Positions 8,707-17,153 of a stretch of 62,697 bases of DNA are shown here, in pieces. This stretch comes from Ilumatobacter sp. GTDB taxonomy: Bacteria > Actinomycetota > Acidimicrobiia > Acidimicrobiales > Ilumatobacteraceae. A model generated the notes under the pieces. That model made no database searches, was not told the DNA's origin, and was given only the letters and a program-made list of their open reading frames with translations. The position numbers and the translations under genes are program-made. The first letter of the stretch is position 1, and each line of letters opens with the position of its first letter. The DNA lies in NCBI GenBank assembly GCA_020439405.1, contig JAGQSS010000002.1:1-62697 (forward strand), given 5' to 3'.

Positions 8707-9761
8707 GGCAGGCTCGCCTCGATGTCGTCCATCACGCCGTGCAGACCCGGGATCGAGTTGCCGGCGAGATACCAGGAGAAGGCGTCGACGTAGACGACGC
8801 GTCCGTTCTGCCAGGCGTTGGTCTGGGTGACGAGATCGTTGTCGAGGATCGACTCGGCACTCTCGCCTTCGTCACCGATCGCGGCCGAGCGGTCGACGAC
8901 GAACAGGACGTCGGGGTTCACGTCGAGGATGTACTCGAACGAGACGACCTCGCCGTGTGTCTCCTCGGTCTGCAGCGACTCGTCCGCCTGGGCGTAGCCG
9001 AAGACGTCGTGGAGCATGCCGAACCGTGACCCGGCGCCGTAGGCCGACACCTCGGCGCCACTCGTCAGGACGATGAGCGCCGTACCGGCGTCGGCGGTCT
9101 GCGACGACAGTTCGGCGATCCGGGCCTCGATCGCCTCGAGTTCTGCGGCGACCTCGTCCTCGACCCCGAAGATCTGACCGATCTGCTCGTGGCGCTGGAC
9201 GAACGCGGTCATCGGGTCGACCGATTCGTCGAAGGTGAGGTCGACCGTCGGGGCGATCTCGGACATGTCGGGGTACGTCGCCGACGACCGGGTGGCGACG
9301 ACGATCAGATCGGGTTCGAGGGCGTTGATCGCCTCGTAGTCGGGTTCGAACGCCGTGCCGACCGACTCGGGGGCGTCGACGAGCGCCTGGAACTCCTCCG
9401 GCACCGGGGTGCCGAGCGAGCCGAACCCGTCCGCCTCGACACCGAGCGCGTCGAGTGTGACGAGCATGCCGAGATCCATCACCACGAGGTTCTCCGGCGC
9501 CACCGGGACCTCGTCGGTGCCCGAGTAGTGCTCGATGACGACCGTGCCGCCCGACGCTTCCTCGCTCGACTCGTCCGTCGACTCCTCGGCAGGCTCCTCG
9601 GCCGACTCCTCGGCCGACTCCTCGGCTGGCTCCTCCGCCGGCTCGGGCGCCGACGCCTCGGTCGGTTCGTCGGCGGTGTCGTCGTCACCACAGGCGGCGG
9701 CGACGAGGCTCAGGGCGAGGACGCTGGCGCCGAGGGCGCGGAAGCGGCGTCGATGTTGCAT
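8703..9761 (-). CDS. ferric-siderophore substrate-binding lipoprotein (CeuA/YclQ-like)
   Basis: 352-residue lipoprotein: basic start MQHRRRFRALG, hydrophobic stretch and lipobox SLVAAAC (Cys about 24), then an acidic Glu/Ala/Pro/Ser linker and a class III periplasmic-binding fold (VVMDLGMLVTLDALGVEA, YEAINALEPDLIVVA, WQNGRVVYVDAFSWYLAG). It delivers an iron chelate to the two permeases encoded next. Start ATG 9761 is preferred over ATG 9782 because it gives a normal signal peptide. First gene of the importer operon; a palindrome resembling an iron-regulator box lies about 40-56 bases upstream. Confidence 0.92.
   Translation of the reverse strand: MQHRRRFRALGASVLALSLVAAACGDDDTADEPTEASAPEPAEEPAEESAEESAEEPAEESTDESSEEASGGTVVIEHYSGTDEVPVAPENLVVMDLGMLVTLDALGVEADGFGSLGTPVPEEFQALVDAPESVGTAFEPDYEAINALEPDLIVVATRSSATYPDMSEIAPTVDLTFDESVDPMTAFVQRHEQIGQIFGVEDEVAAELEAIEARIAELSSQTADAGTALIVLTSGAEVSAYGAGSRFGMLHDVFGYAQADESLQTEETHGEVVSFEYILDVNPDVLFVVDRSAAIGDEGESAESILDNDLVTQTNAWQNGRVVYVDAFSWYLAGNSIPGLHGVMDDIEASLP
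9580..9639. repeat. five 12-base tandem units encoding an acidic linker
   Basis: Imperfect tandem units of the form G(A/G)CTCCTC(G/C)GC(N), inside the binding-protein gene. On the coding strand they give alternating EEPA and EESA blocks, a flexible linker that probably spaces the binding domain from the membrane anchor. Copy number is likely to vary between strains. Confidence 0.75.
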
Positions 9762-9801
9762 GGAGGGGGCTCCTTCGGTCACGTGCCGTCACTCCGGGTG
9801 A

Positions 9802-9817
9802 GTTAAGGCGGCCTAAC
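9802..9817. promoter_or_regulatory. candidate DtxR/IdeR-type iron box
   Basis: GTTAAGGCGGCCTAAC is an imperfect palindrome (6 of 8 positions match) in an AT-richer patch upstream of the siderophore importer. Its TTA-GG-..-CC-TAA layout resembles the TTAGGnnAGnCTnnCCTAA boxes of DtxR/IdeR repressors. Spacing fits an operator over the importer promoter. Divergent cytochrome c gene could share it. Confidence 0.45.
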
Positions 9818-9910
9818 AATTACAACAAGGTGCGCTGACTTGCAACTCGGGCGCCGTGAAGTTCGTCGGCCGCGGCACGACCGGCAGGCCGGCTCGGCAT
9901 ACTGCGAACC

Positions 9911-10312
9911 GTGGCTGCCCCCCGCCATCGTCGTGTTCCTGCCGTCGTCGGTTCGTTGGCGACGGGTGTCGTCGTCCTGATGTCGTGCGGTGGCGACGCC
10001 GCGCCCGAGCTGTCCGCGGCGGGGCAGCGGGGACAGCAGCTCTCGACCGACCTCGGGTGCGCCGGCTGCCACGGCGGCGACGACCGCGAGGCGACGATCG
10101 GTCCGGACTGGACCGGGTCATGGGGCACCGACATCGAGCTCGACGACGGCTCGACGACGACCTTCGATGCCCTGTACGTCGAACGATCCGTGCGTTCGCC
10201 CGATGCCCAGCGGCGGGCCGGTGACTGGATCCGCATGCCGGAATACCGCGTCGACCAGCTGACCGAGGCGGAGCTCGCCGATATCGTCGTCTACCTGGAG
10301 GAACTGGGATGA
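9911..10312 (+). CDS. small monoheme cytochrome c lipoprotein
   Basis: 133 residues from GTG 9911. A hydrophobic leader ends in LMSC (lipobox-like, Cys about 26), followed by one heme-c motif CAGCH and the axial-ligand region RMPEYRVDQLTEAELADIVVYL, the usual C-terminal cytochrome c helix. Likely an extracytoplasmic, membrane-tethered electron carrier. First gene of an operon with Sco, a copper chaperone and CtaG, so it probably feeds or helps assemble a caa3-type oxidase. Overlaps the Sco gene by four bases (ATGA). Confidence 0.88.
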   Translation: MAAPRHRRVPAVVGSLATGVVVLMSCGGDAAPELSAAGQRGQQLSTDLGCAGCHGGDDREATIGPDWTGSWGTDIELDDGSTTTFDALYVERSVRSPDAQRRAGDWIRMPEYRVDQLTEAELADIVVYLEELG

Positions 10313-10977
10313 CCGACGTCATCGAGACGCCGACTCCGGTCGACGACGACACCGAACGACGCACCACTCGTCGTCGCGTCGTCATCATCACCGTGGTGGC
10401 GTTCGTCGTGCTCGGGGTCGGGCTCGCGGTCGGGTTCACCAGATCGAGCGACCCCGAACCGAACTGGGTCGAGTTGTCGGCGCCGATCGAGATGCCCGAC
10501 CTCGTCCTCACCGACACCGATGGTGAGCCGTACGACCTGCGTGCCGAGTCCGACGGACGGGTCACCCTGCTCTACTTCGGCTACCTCAACTGCCCCGATG
10601 CCTGCCCCATCCACATGGCGGTGCTCGACCTGACGTTCGAGAAGCTGGCGCCCGACGTCCGTGAGGCGATCGACGTGGTCTTCGTCACGACCGACCCCGA
10701 GCGCGACTCGCCTGCCGAACTCGGCGCGTTCCTCGACCGCTTCGATCCCGAGTTCATCGGTCTGACCGGCTCCGTCGAGCAGCTGCGCGACGCCCAGGTC
10801 GCTGCCGGTGTGCCGGTCGCCGTCGTCGAACCGGCCGACGCCGACGGCGAGTACCTGGTCGGCCACGCCACCCAGGTGCTGGTGTTCGACGACGACGGAG
10901 TCGCCCGGCGGGTCTACCCGTTCGGTGTCCGTCAGTCCGATTGGCTCGACGACCTGCCGCGGCTGGTCGGGTCGTGA
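10309..10977 (+). CDS. SCO1/SenC copper chaperone
   Basis: 222-residue thioredoxin-fold protein with one N-terminal membrane helix (about 24-44, VVIITVVAFVVLGVGLAV). Copper ligands are visible: CPDAC (CxxxC, about residue 98-102) and the downstream His in VGHATQVLVF. Inserts copper into the CuA site of cytochrome oxidase subunit II. Coupled by overlaps to the cytochrome c upstream (ATGA) and to the PCuAC-like gene downstream (GTGA). Confidence 0.93.
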   Translation: MTDVIETPTPVDDDTERRTTRRRVVIITVVAFVVLGVGLAVGFTRSSDPEPNWVELSAPIEMPDLVLTDTDGEPYDLRAESDGRVTLLYFGYLNCPDACPIHMAVLDLTFEKLAPDVREAIDVVFVTTDPERDSPAELGAFLDRFDPEFIGLTGSVEQLRDAQVAAGVPVAVVEPADADGEYLVGHATQVLVFDDDGVARRVYPFGVRQSDWLDDLPRLVGS

Positions 10978-11408
10978 GGACCGCGGTGGCCGTGGTGTGC
11001 TCCCTCGCCGTCCTCGCCGGTTGCGGCGGTGGCACGGACGAACTGATGGTCGACCGTCCCCGCATCGGGGCGACTCCGCTCGGCGCCGACGCGGCGCTGT
11101 ACTTCGAGATCACCTCGCCGTCCGACGACCTCCTCGTCGGCGTCGAGGCCGACGTCACGGCGGTCACGTCGCTCCACGTGACCGGGGGCACGAACGGCAC
11201 GATGATCGGCATCGACGAGTTCGAGTTGCCGGCCGGCGTGCCGGTCCGGTTCGAGCCGTTCGGCGACCATGTCATGCTCGAGCAGGTCGATCGCGACCTG
11301 GTGCCCGGCGACGAGGTCGCCGTGACGCTCCTGTTCGCCGACCACGCTCCGGTGCAGGTGACGGCCGACGTTTCGCAGCTCTACGACCTGGCGTGGGAAG
11401 ATTCGTGA
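10974..11408 (+). CDS. PCuAC-type copper chaperone lipoprotein
   Basis: 144 residues from GTG 10974, which overlaps the Sco stop (GTGA). Lipoprotein signal ends LAVLAGC. The copper-binding pattern of the PCuAC/DUF461 family is present: LHVTGGTNGTMIGIDEFELP supplies His and Met, and GDHVMLEQV supplies the H-x-M pair. Works with Sco to metallate the CuA centre. A longer reading from 10941 would lie inside the Sco gene and lacks a normal signal start. Confidence 0.88.
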   Translation: MRTAVAVVCSLAVLAGCGGGTDELMVDRPRIGATPLGADAALYFEITSPSDDLLVGVEADVTAVTSLHVTGGTNGTMIGIDEFELPAGVPVRFEPFGDHVMLEQVDRDLVPGDEVAVTLLFADHAPVQVTADVSQLYDLAWEDS

Positions 11409-11417
11409 GGTGACGTC

Positions 11418-12272
11418 ATGAGATGGTGGTGCTCCCAGCTGTACGAACCGTGGTCGTGGACCCCGCGTCCGTACATCGGTGTGTGGGTGATCATCGGCGC
11501 GCTGATCGCGGTTCGCTGGAACACGCTCCGGAAGCGCAAGGCGGCGACCGGATCGATCGACCTCACGACCCGTCAGCGGGTCTGGTTCTGGTTCGGGTTG
11601 TTCTTCCTCTGGCTGGCCTCCGACTGGCCGGTCGGCGCGCTCGGCGCGGGTTATCTCGCATCGGTGCACATGACGCAGTACATGCTGTACACGTTCGCCG
11701 CCTCGCCGTTGTTCCTGCTCGCAGCCCCCGAATGGTGGGTGCGTCGGGTGCTGGCCCGCACGCGCACGTACCGGCTGGTCGGCTGGCTCGCCCGACCCGT
11801 CCATGCCGCGGTCATCACGAACGCGGTCCTCATCGCCACCCACTCGCCCTGGACCGTCGACACGCTCCGTGGGACCCAGCTCGGCTCGTTCCTGCTCGAC
11901 TTGCTCTGGTTCGTGAACGGTCTGATCCTCTGGAACCCGGTCATCTCGGCGCTGCCGGAGCACCGGGTGAAGTCGCCGCTCGGACGCTCGGCGTACCTGT
12001 TCCTCGGTGCCGGCGTCGCAGCACTCATCCCGGCCGGCTTCCTGACGTTCGCGTCGAGCCCGCTGTACTCGAGTTACGAGATCGCGCCTCGAGTGGGTCT
12101 CGACGCGCTCGAGGATCAGCAGCTCGCCGGCGCGATCATGAAGGTCGGTGCGATGCCGGTCATCTGGATCACGATCGCCTCGATCTGGGTGAAGTGGGCC
12201 GCGGCCGAACGCAAAGCCGACGAAGAAGCGGCGCGCGCAGCGAAGGAAGCCAAGCGGCAGGCCGACGCCTGA
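11418..12272 (+). CDS. ctaG: cytochrome c oxidase assembly protein CtaG (caa3 type)
   Basis: 284-residue polytopic membrane protein of the caa3_CtaG family: several helices, with conserved histidines in ASVHMTQYMLYTFAASPLF and LIATHSPWTVD. Thought to help deliver copper to the CuB site of caa3 oxidase. Ends in a charged, Lys/Ala-rich tail (about 258-284). Nine bases after the PCuAC-like gene, last of the four-gene cassette. No oxidase subunits are in the window, so they must be elsewhere. Confidence 0.9.
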   Translation: MRWWCSQLYEPWSWTPRPYIGVWVIIGALIAVRWNTLRKRKAATGSIDLTTRQRVWFWFGLFFLWLASDWPVGALGAGYLASVHMTQYMLYTFAASPLFLLAAPEWWVRRVLARTRTYRLVGWLARPVHAAVITNAVLIATHSPWTVDTLRGTQLGSFLLDLLWFVNGLILWNPVISALPEHRVKSPLGRSAYLFLGAGVAALIPAGFLTFASSPLYSSYEIAPRVGLDALEDQQLAGAIMKVGAMPVIWITIASIWVKWAAAERKADEEAARAAKEAKRQADA

Positions 12273-12284
12273 CGCGGTCGACGA

Positions 12285-12698
12285 TCAGTCCGCGGCGTCC
12301 GACGCCCAGGCGCTCTCGATCAGCGACGACAGCACGGCCTCGTCGACCTCGTCGAGGTGCTTGAGGTACAGGCATCCCCTGCCCGTCGTGTGGGGGCCGA
12401 GCCGATCGAACCGGGGGTCGGGCTCGGTCGCGTAGCCGTCGTAGACGCCGTACACGGTGAGCGCCGCCTTGCGCGGTGAGAATCCGACGACGAACCAGTC
12501 GTTCGTGCCGGTCGTGTTCGTGTACGGCCGATGGCCGAAGCCGACGATCGACGGACCCCACATCTCGGCTGGTGCGCCGGTGATCCGCTCCATGAGGTCG
12601 CGCATCCGGTGTCCCTCTGCCCGGCGGGTTGCGGCGGGCACCGATTCGAGGAAGGCGGTGACGTCGTCGCCGGTCGGTCGGGTCTTGATCGTCGCCAT
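12285..12698 (-). CDS. DUF1801 family protein
   Basis: 137 residues, complete. Characteristic DUF1801 segments: PTGDDVTAFLESVPAATRRA, MRDLMERITGAPAEMWGPSIVGFG and WFVVGFSPRKAALTVYGVYD, GRGCLYLKHLDEVD. Fold is the YdhG-like alpha/beta type; biochemical role is unknown. Start ATG 12698 gives the usual length. Divergent from treY with an 81-base gap; convergent with ctaG. A long antisense reading over treY in the same frame is not coding. Confidence 0.88.
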   Translation of the reverse strand: MATIKTRPTGDDVTAFLESVPAATRRAEGHRMRDLMERITGAPAEMWGPSIVGFGHRPYTNTTGTNDWFVVGFSPRKAALTVYGVYDGYATEPDPRFDRLGPHTTGRGCLYLKHLDEVDEAVLSSLIESAWASDAAD

Positions 12699-12779
12699 CT
12701 GACGAGTCTTGCGCACCCACCACGTGGATTCGGCCGGCAGGTGGGTTTCGCACGGTGGCGGATCGGGCAAGATGGCGGC

Positions 12780-15401
12780 GTGGACGGCGCAGCGACGTAC
12801 CGAGTGCAGCTGCACCCCGGCTTCGGCTTCGGAGATGCGGCGGCGATCGTGGCCCATCTCGCCGACCTCGGCATCAGCCATCTGTACTGCTCGCCGTATC
12901 TCCAGGCCGCTCCGGGCAGCACGCACGGGTACGACGTCGCCGACCCGACCCGGCTGAACGACGAACTCGGCGGCGAGGCCGCGTACGCCACGCTCGTCGC
13001 CGCCCTCGCCGAACACGACCTGGGACAGGTGCTCGACATCGTCCCGAACCACATGGTCACCGACGCCGCGAACCCGTGGTGGTGGGACGTGCTCGCGAAC
13101 GGACCGGCCAGCCGTTTCGCCCCGGTGTTCGACATCGACTGGGAGGTGCGTCCGGACGGCACGACCGACCCCGTCCTGGTCCCGGTGCTCGGCGATCACT
13201 ACGGCCGGGTCCTCGAGGCCGGTCAGCTCTCCGTTCGTCGGATCGGCACCCGGTTCGAGGTGCGCTATTTCGACCATCGATTCCCGGTCGCGCCGCGCAC
13301 CCTCGACGCCGTGCTCGTGGCTGCCGGGGCGCGCGTGGCCGGCGATGAACTCGTCGACGTCGGAGCTGGTTTCGCCGCATTGCCACTCCCGCGACTCGGC
13401 GACCTCGACGCCGCAAACCAGCGACATGCTCGGATCGAGCAGCTGAACGCCGATCTGGCCGACCTCTGCGCTCGCGACGCGTCGGTTCCGGCGGCGATCG
13501 ACGCCGAGCTGTCGTCGCTGAACGCCGACCTCGATCGGCTCGACACGCTCCTCGCGCGCCAGAACTACCGGCTCGCACGATGGCGGACGGCCACCGACGA
13601 ACTCGACTACCGCCGGTTCTTCAACATCGACTCGCTGATCGGCGTGCGGGTCGAGGACCCCGAGGTCTTCGCGGCAACTCACGGCATGATCCTCGACCTC
13701 GTCCGCCGCGGCACCGTCGACGGGCTGCGCATCGACCACATCGACGGGCTGCGCGACCCGGCCGGTTACCTCGACCGACTGTCGGATGCGACGTCGGGCA
13801 CCTACGTGGTCGTCGAGAAGATCCTCGAAGGCGACGAAACGCTCCCACCCGACTGGCAGACGGCCGGCACGTCCGGATACGACTTCCTCATCCGGGTGAA
13901 CGACCTGTTCGTCGACGTACGGAACGAGGCGGCGCTCACCGAGTGCTACGCCGACGTCACCGGCGAGCGGCGCGACTACGACGCGATCGTGCACGAGGCC
14001 AAGCACCAGATCATGAACCGCGAGCTGGTCGCCGAGGTCGAACGGACGACCGGGCTGCTCGCCGACGTGTGTCAGCGTCACCGACGCCAGAGCGACCACA
14101 CCCACCGTGAACTCCGTGACGCCGTGCGCGAACTGGTCGCCGCGTTCCCGGTCTACCGCACCTACGTCGTGCCGGGCCGTGCGACCACTGCGGCCGACCG
14201 CAGCCACGTCCGCATCGCGGTGTCGGCCGTCCTCGAGCGGCGGCCCGACATCGATCGAGAGCTGGTCGAGTTCATCGGCGCGTGTGCCGCGGGCGATCGA
14301 GACGGCGCCGACGAGTTCGCCGCCCGCCTGCAGCAGCTCACGGCTCCGGTGACGGCCAAGGGCATCGAGGACACGGCGTTCTATCGGTACCACCGGATGA
14401 TCTCGCTGAACGAGGTCGGCGGCGACCCGTCGCGGTTCGGTCGGTCGCTCGACGACTTCCACACGCTGACGGCCTCGGTCGCGGCGACGCACCCGTCGGC
14501 GATGCTCACCCTGTCGACGCACGACACGAAACGCAGCGCCGACGTCCGCGCTCGCCTGAACGTGCTGTCGGAGACGCCCGACGCATGGCGCCGCACGGTC
14601 GAGCGGCTCGCCGAGCTCGCGACGCCGTTCCGGTCGGTCGACGACCTGAACACCGAGTACCTGCTGTTCCAGACACTGATCGGCGCATGGCCGCTCGACG
14701 CCGAGCGCGCGGTCGCGTTCATGGCCAAGGCGACCAAGGAGGCCAAGGTCCACACCTCGTGGATCGATCCCGACCCCGCGTACGACGAGGCGATCGCCGG
14801 CTTCACGCGAGCGGTGCTCGCCGATCATGGGTGCCGCGGCGAGATCGAACGCTTCCTGCGCGACGAGCGCGTCGTCGAGCGTGGCCGGCGCAACTCGCTC
14901 GCCCAGACGGCACTGCTGCTGACCTGCCCGGGCGTGCCCGACGTGTACCAGGGCAACGAACTCTGGGACCTGAGCCTCGTCGACCCGGACAACCGTCGCC
15001 CGGTCGACTTCGAGCTCCGTCGTCGCGTTGCCGCCGACACGATCGCGAGCGACCCTGCGGCGGTGCTGGCCCGTGCCGACCGCGGCGACCCGAAGCTCTG
15101 GGCGACCCGACGTCTGCTCGGTCTCCGTCGCCGGTCGCCGGCAACGTTCGTCGGCTCCGACTACGAGCCGTTGCCGGCGACAGGTGAGCGGGCCGACGAC
15201 CTGGTGGCGTTCACGCGACCGGGTCTCGTCGTCACCGTGCCGCGCCGCGGCGACGACCGGTGGTCCGGGACGACCATCGACGTTCCCGCGGGGCGTTGGA
15301 CCGACGTGCTCTCGGGCCGTGACGTGACCGGCGGGTCCGTCGGCGTCGACCTCCTGCTCGCCGATTTCCCGGTGAGCGTGCTGACCCGAGAGGATCGCTG
15401 A
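12780..15401 (+). CDS. treY: malto-oligosyltrehalose synthase
   Basis: 873-residue GH13 enzyme that isomerises the reducing-end alpha-1,4 bond of malto-oligosaccharides to the alpha,alpha-1,1 bond of trehalose. Begins ATYRVQLHPGFGFGDAAAIV and has GH13 motifs LDIVPNHM (about 82), GLRIDHIDGLRDP (nucleophile Asp) and EKILEGDETLP (acid/base Glu), plus the TreY-specific GIEDTAFYRY and STHDTKRS stretches. The start is GTG 12780; upstream in-frame sequence is not conserved. Followed directly by treZ (TGATG overlap). Intracellular; supplies trehalose from glycogen or maltodextrin. No treX debranching gene is visible. Confidence 0.93.
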   Translation: MDGAATYRVQLHPGFGFGDAAAIVAHLADLGISHLYCSPYLQAAPGSTHGYDVADPTRLNDELGGEAAYATLVAALAEHDLGQVLDIVPNHMVTDAANPWWWDVLANGPASRFAPVFDIDWEVRPDGTTDPVLVPVLGDHYGRVLEAGQLSVRRIGTRFEVRYFDHRFPVAPRTLDAVLVAAGARVAGDELVDVGAGFAALPLPRLGDLDAANQRHARIEQLNADLADLCARDASVPAAIDAELSSLNADLDRLDTLLARQNYRLARWRTATDELDYRRFFNIDSLIGVRVEDPEVFAATHGMILDLVRRGTVDGLRIDHIDGLRDPAGYLDRLSDATSGTYVVVEKILEGDETLPPDWQTAGTSGYDFLIRVNDLFVDVRNEAALTECYADVTGERRDYDAIVHEAKHQIMNRELVAEVERTTGLLADVCQRHRRQSDHTHRELRDAVRELVAAFPVYRTYVVPGRATTAADRSHVRIAVSAVLERRPDIDRELVEFIGACAAGDRDGADEFAARLQQLTAPVTAKGIEDTAFYRYHRMISLNEVGGDPSRFGRSLDDFHTLTASVAATHPSAMLTLSTHDTKRSADVRARLNVLSETPDAWRRTVERLAELATPFRSVDDLNTEYLLFQTLIGAWPLDAERAVAFMAKATKEAKVHTSWIDPDPAYDEAIAGFTRAVLADHGCRGEIERFLRDERVVERGRRNSLAQTALLLTCPGVPDVYQGNELWDLSLVDPDNRRPVDFELRRRVAADTIASDPAAVLARADRGDPKLWATRRLLGLRRRSPATFVGSDYEPLPATGERADDLVAFTRPGLVVTVPRRGDDRWSGTTIDVPAGRWTDVLSGRDVTGGSVGVDLLLADFPVSVLTREDR

Positions 15402-17140
15402 TGGATCGTTACGAGGTGTGGGCGCCGACACCGTCACTCGTCGAGCTGGTCGTCGACGGCGAGCGGTTCGAGCTCCGCCGCAGCCCGGCCGGCTGGTGGT
15501 CGACCGACGCTGTCGTGCCCGAGCCCGGAGCCCGGTACGGGTTCGCGCTCGACGGTGGGCCGGTGCGCCCCGACCCGAGGTCGGCGTCGCAGCCCGACGG
15601 CCCCGACGGGTTGTCGGCGTGGATCGATCACGAGTTCGCCTGGACCGACGGTGACTGGCGTGGCGTCGCGCTCGCCGGGGCGGTGTTGTACGAGCTGCAC
15701 GTCGGGACGTTCACACCGAACGGGACGTTCGACGACGCGATCGAACGGCTCCCGTATCTCCGCGCGCTCGGCATCGACGCGGTCGAGGTGATGCCGGTCG
15801 CGGAGTTCTCCGGCAGTCGGGGATGGGGGTACGACGGCGTCGACCTCTACGCGCCGCACTCCGCATACGGCGGGCCCCAGGCGATGAAGCGATTCGTCGA
15901 CGCATGCCACGCCCACGGCATCGGCGTCGTGCTCGACGTCGTGTACAACCACCTCGGTCCCTCCGGGAACTACCTCGCGGAGTTCGGGCCGTACTTCTCC
16001 GAACGTCACCACACGAACTGGGGGCCGGCGGTCAACCTCGACGGGCCCGGCAGCGACGAGGTACGGCGTTACGTCGTCGACAACGCGCTGATGTGGCTGC
16101 GTGACTATCACGTCGACGGGTTGCGCCTCGACGCGGTCCACGCGCTCGTCGACGACTCGGCGACACACCTGCTCGAAGAACTCGCCGGCGAGGTCGACGC
16201 CCTCGCGGCCTCGGTCGGTCGTCCACTGTTCCTGATCGGTGAGAGCGATCTCAACGATCCGAAGTTCGTCCGCAGTCGCGACGCCGGGGGGTACGGCCTC
16301 ACGGCAGCGTGGGCCGACGAATGGCACCACGCGCTGCGGTCGGTGCTGACGGGGGAGACCGACGGGTACTACGCCGACTTCGGCACGCTCCACCACCTCG
16401 CCAAGGCCCTGCGCCAGGCCTGGGTGTACGACGGCATCTGGTCGCCACACCGCGGCCGGCACCACGGACGATCGCCCGGCGGCCTGAGCGGGCACCGGTT
16501 CGTCGTGTGCACCCAGAACCACGACCAGGTCGGCAATCGCGCCGAAGGTGATCGCCCGAGTCTCAACATGTCGCCGGGTCGGCTCCGGATCGCCGCCGCG
16601 CTCCTCCTCACGTCGCCGTTCACGCCGATGCTGTTCCAGGGCGAGGAGTGGGGGACCACGACGCCGTTCCAGTACTTCACCGACCACGCCGACCCCGACC
16701 TCGGCCGCGCGGTCAGCGAGGGCCGTCGCAACGAGTTCTCGTCGTTCGGGTGGGACCCCGCCGACGTCCCCGATCCGCAGGAGGTCACGACGTATCGCCG
16801 TTCGGTGCTCGACTGGTCGGAGGCCGACGCGGAACCGCACCGAACGACCCTCGCCTGGTATCAGGGCCTCATCGAGCTCCGCCGCCGGTACCCGTGTCTG
16901 TCCGATCCGCGTCTCGACCGCATCGAGGTCGACGTCGACGTCGAGGCACGGACGTTGGTTGTCCGGCGCGGCGAGATCGACGTGCTCGTCAATCTTGGCC
17001 TCGTCGAGCGGACGGTGGTCTACGACGGGATGTACCGCATCGTCGCCGCTCCGTTCCCGGACGTCTCGAGCAGTGGCGGCCGGGTGGTGGTGCCGCCCGA
17101 CTCGGTGGTGCTGGTCGAGCGAGCGCCGTCGCCGCGCTGA
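15401..17140 (+). CDS. treZ: malto-oligosyltrehalose trehalohydrolase
   Basis: 579-residue GH13 enzyme releasing trehalose from the TreY product. N-terminal beta domain (YEVWAPTPSLVELVVDGERF), then barrel motifs LDVVYNHLGPSGNY, GLRLDAVHAL (nucleophile Asp), FLIGESDLND (Glu) and CTQNHDQVGNR. WGPAVNLDGPGSDEVRRYVVDN is typical of TreZ. ATG at 15401 shares a base with the treY stop, so the two are translated together. Complete and of usual length. Confidence 0.94.
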   Translation: MDRYEVWAPTPSLVELVVDGERFELRRSPAGWWSTDAVVPEPGARYGFALDGGPVRPDPRSASQPDGPDGLSAWIDHEFAWTDGDWRGVALAGAVLYELHVGTFTPNGTFDDAIERLPYLRALGIDAVEVMPVAEFSGSRGWGYDGVDLYAPHSAYGGPQAMKRFVDACHAHGIGVVLDVVYNHLGPSGNYLAEFGPYFSERHHTNWGPAVNLDGPGSDEVRRYVVDNALMWLRDYHVDGLRLDAVHALVDDSATHLLEELAGEVDALAASVGRPLFLIGESDLNDPKFVRSRDAGGYGLTAAWADEWHHALRSVLTGETDGYYADFGTLHHLAKALRQAWVYDGIWSPHRGRHHGRSPGGLSGHRFVVCTQNHDQVGNRAEGDRPSLNMSPGRLRIAAALLLTSPFTPMLFQGEEWGTTTPFQYFTDHADPDLGRAVSEGRRNEFSSFGWDPADVPDPQEVTTYRRSVLDWSEADAEPHRTTLAWYQGLIELRRRYPCLSDPRLDRIEVDVDVEARTLVVRRGEIDVLVNLGLVERTVVYDGMYRIVAAPFPDVSSSGGRVVVPPDSVVLVERAPSPR

Positions 17141-17153
17141 GCGCCGTCGCCGG

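Noticed and set aside
12285..15437. 1050-codon open frame on the minus strand
   Set aside because: It is antisense to treY; only its last 137 codons (DUF1801 protein) look like real protein. The rest is a GC-bias shadow.
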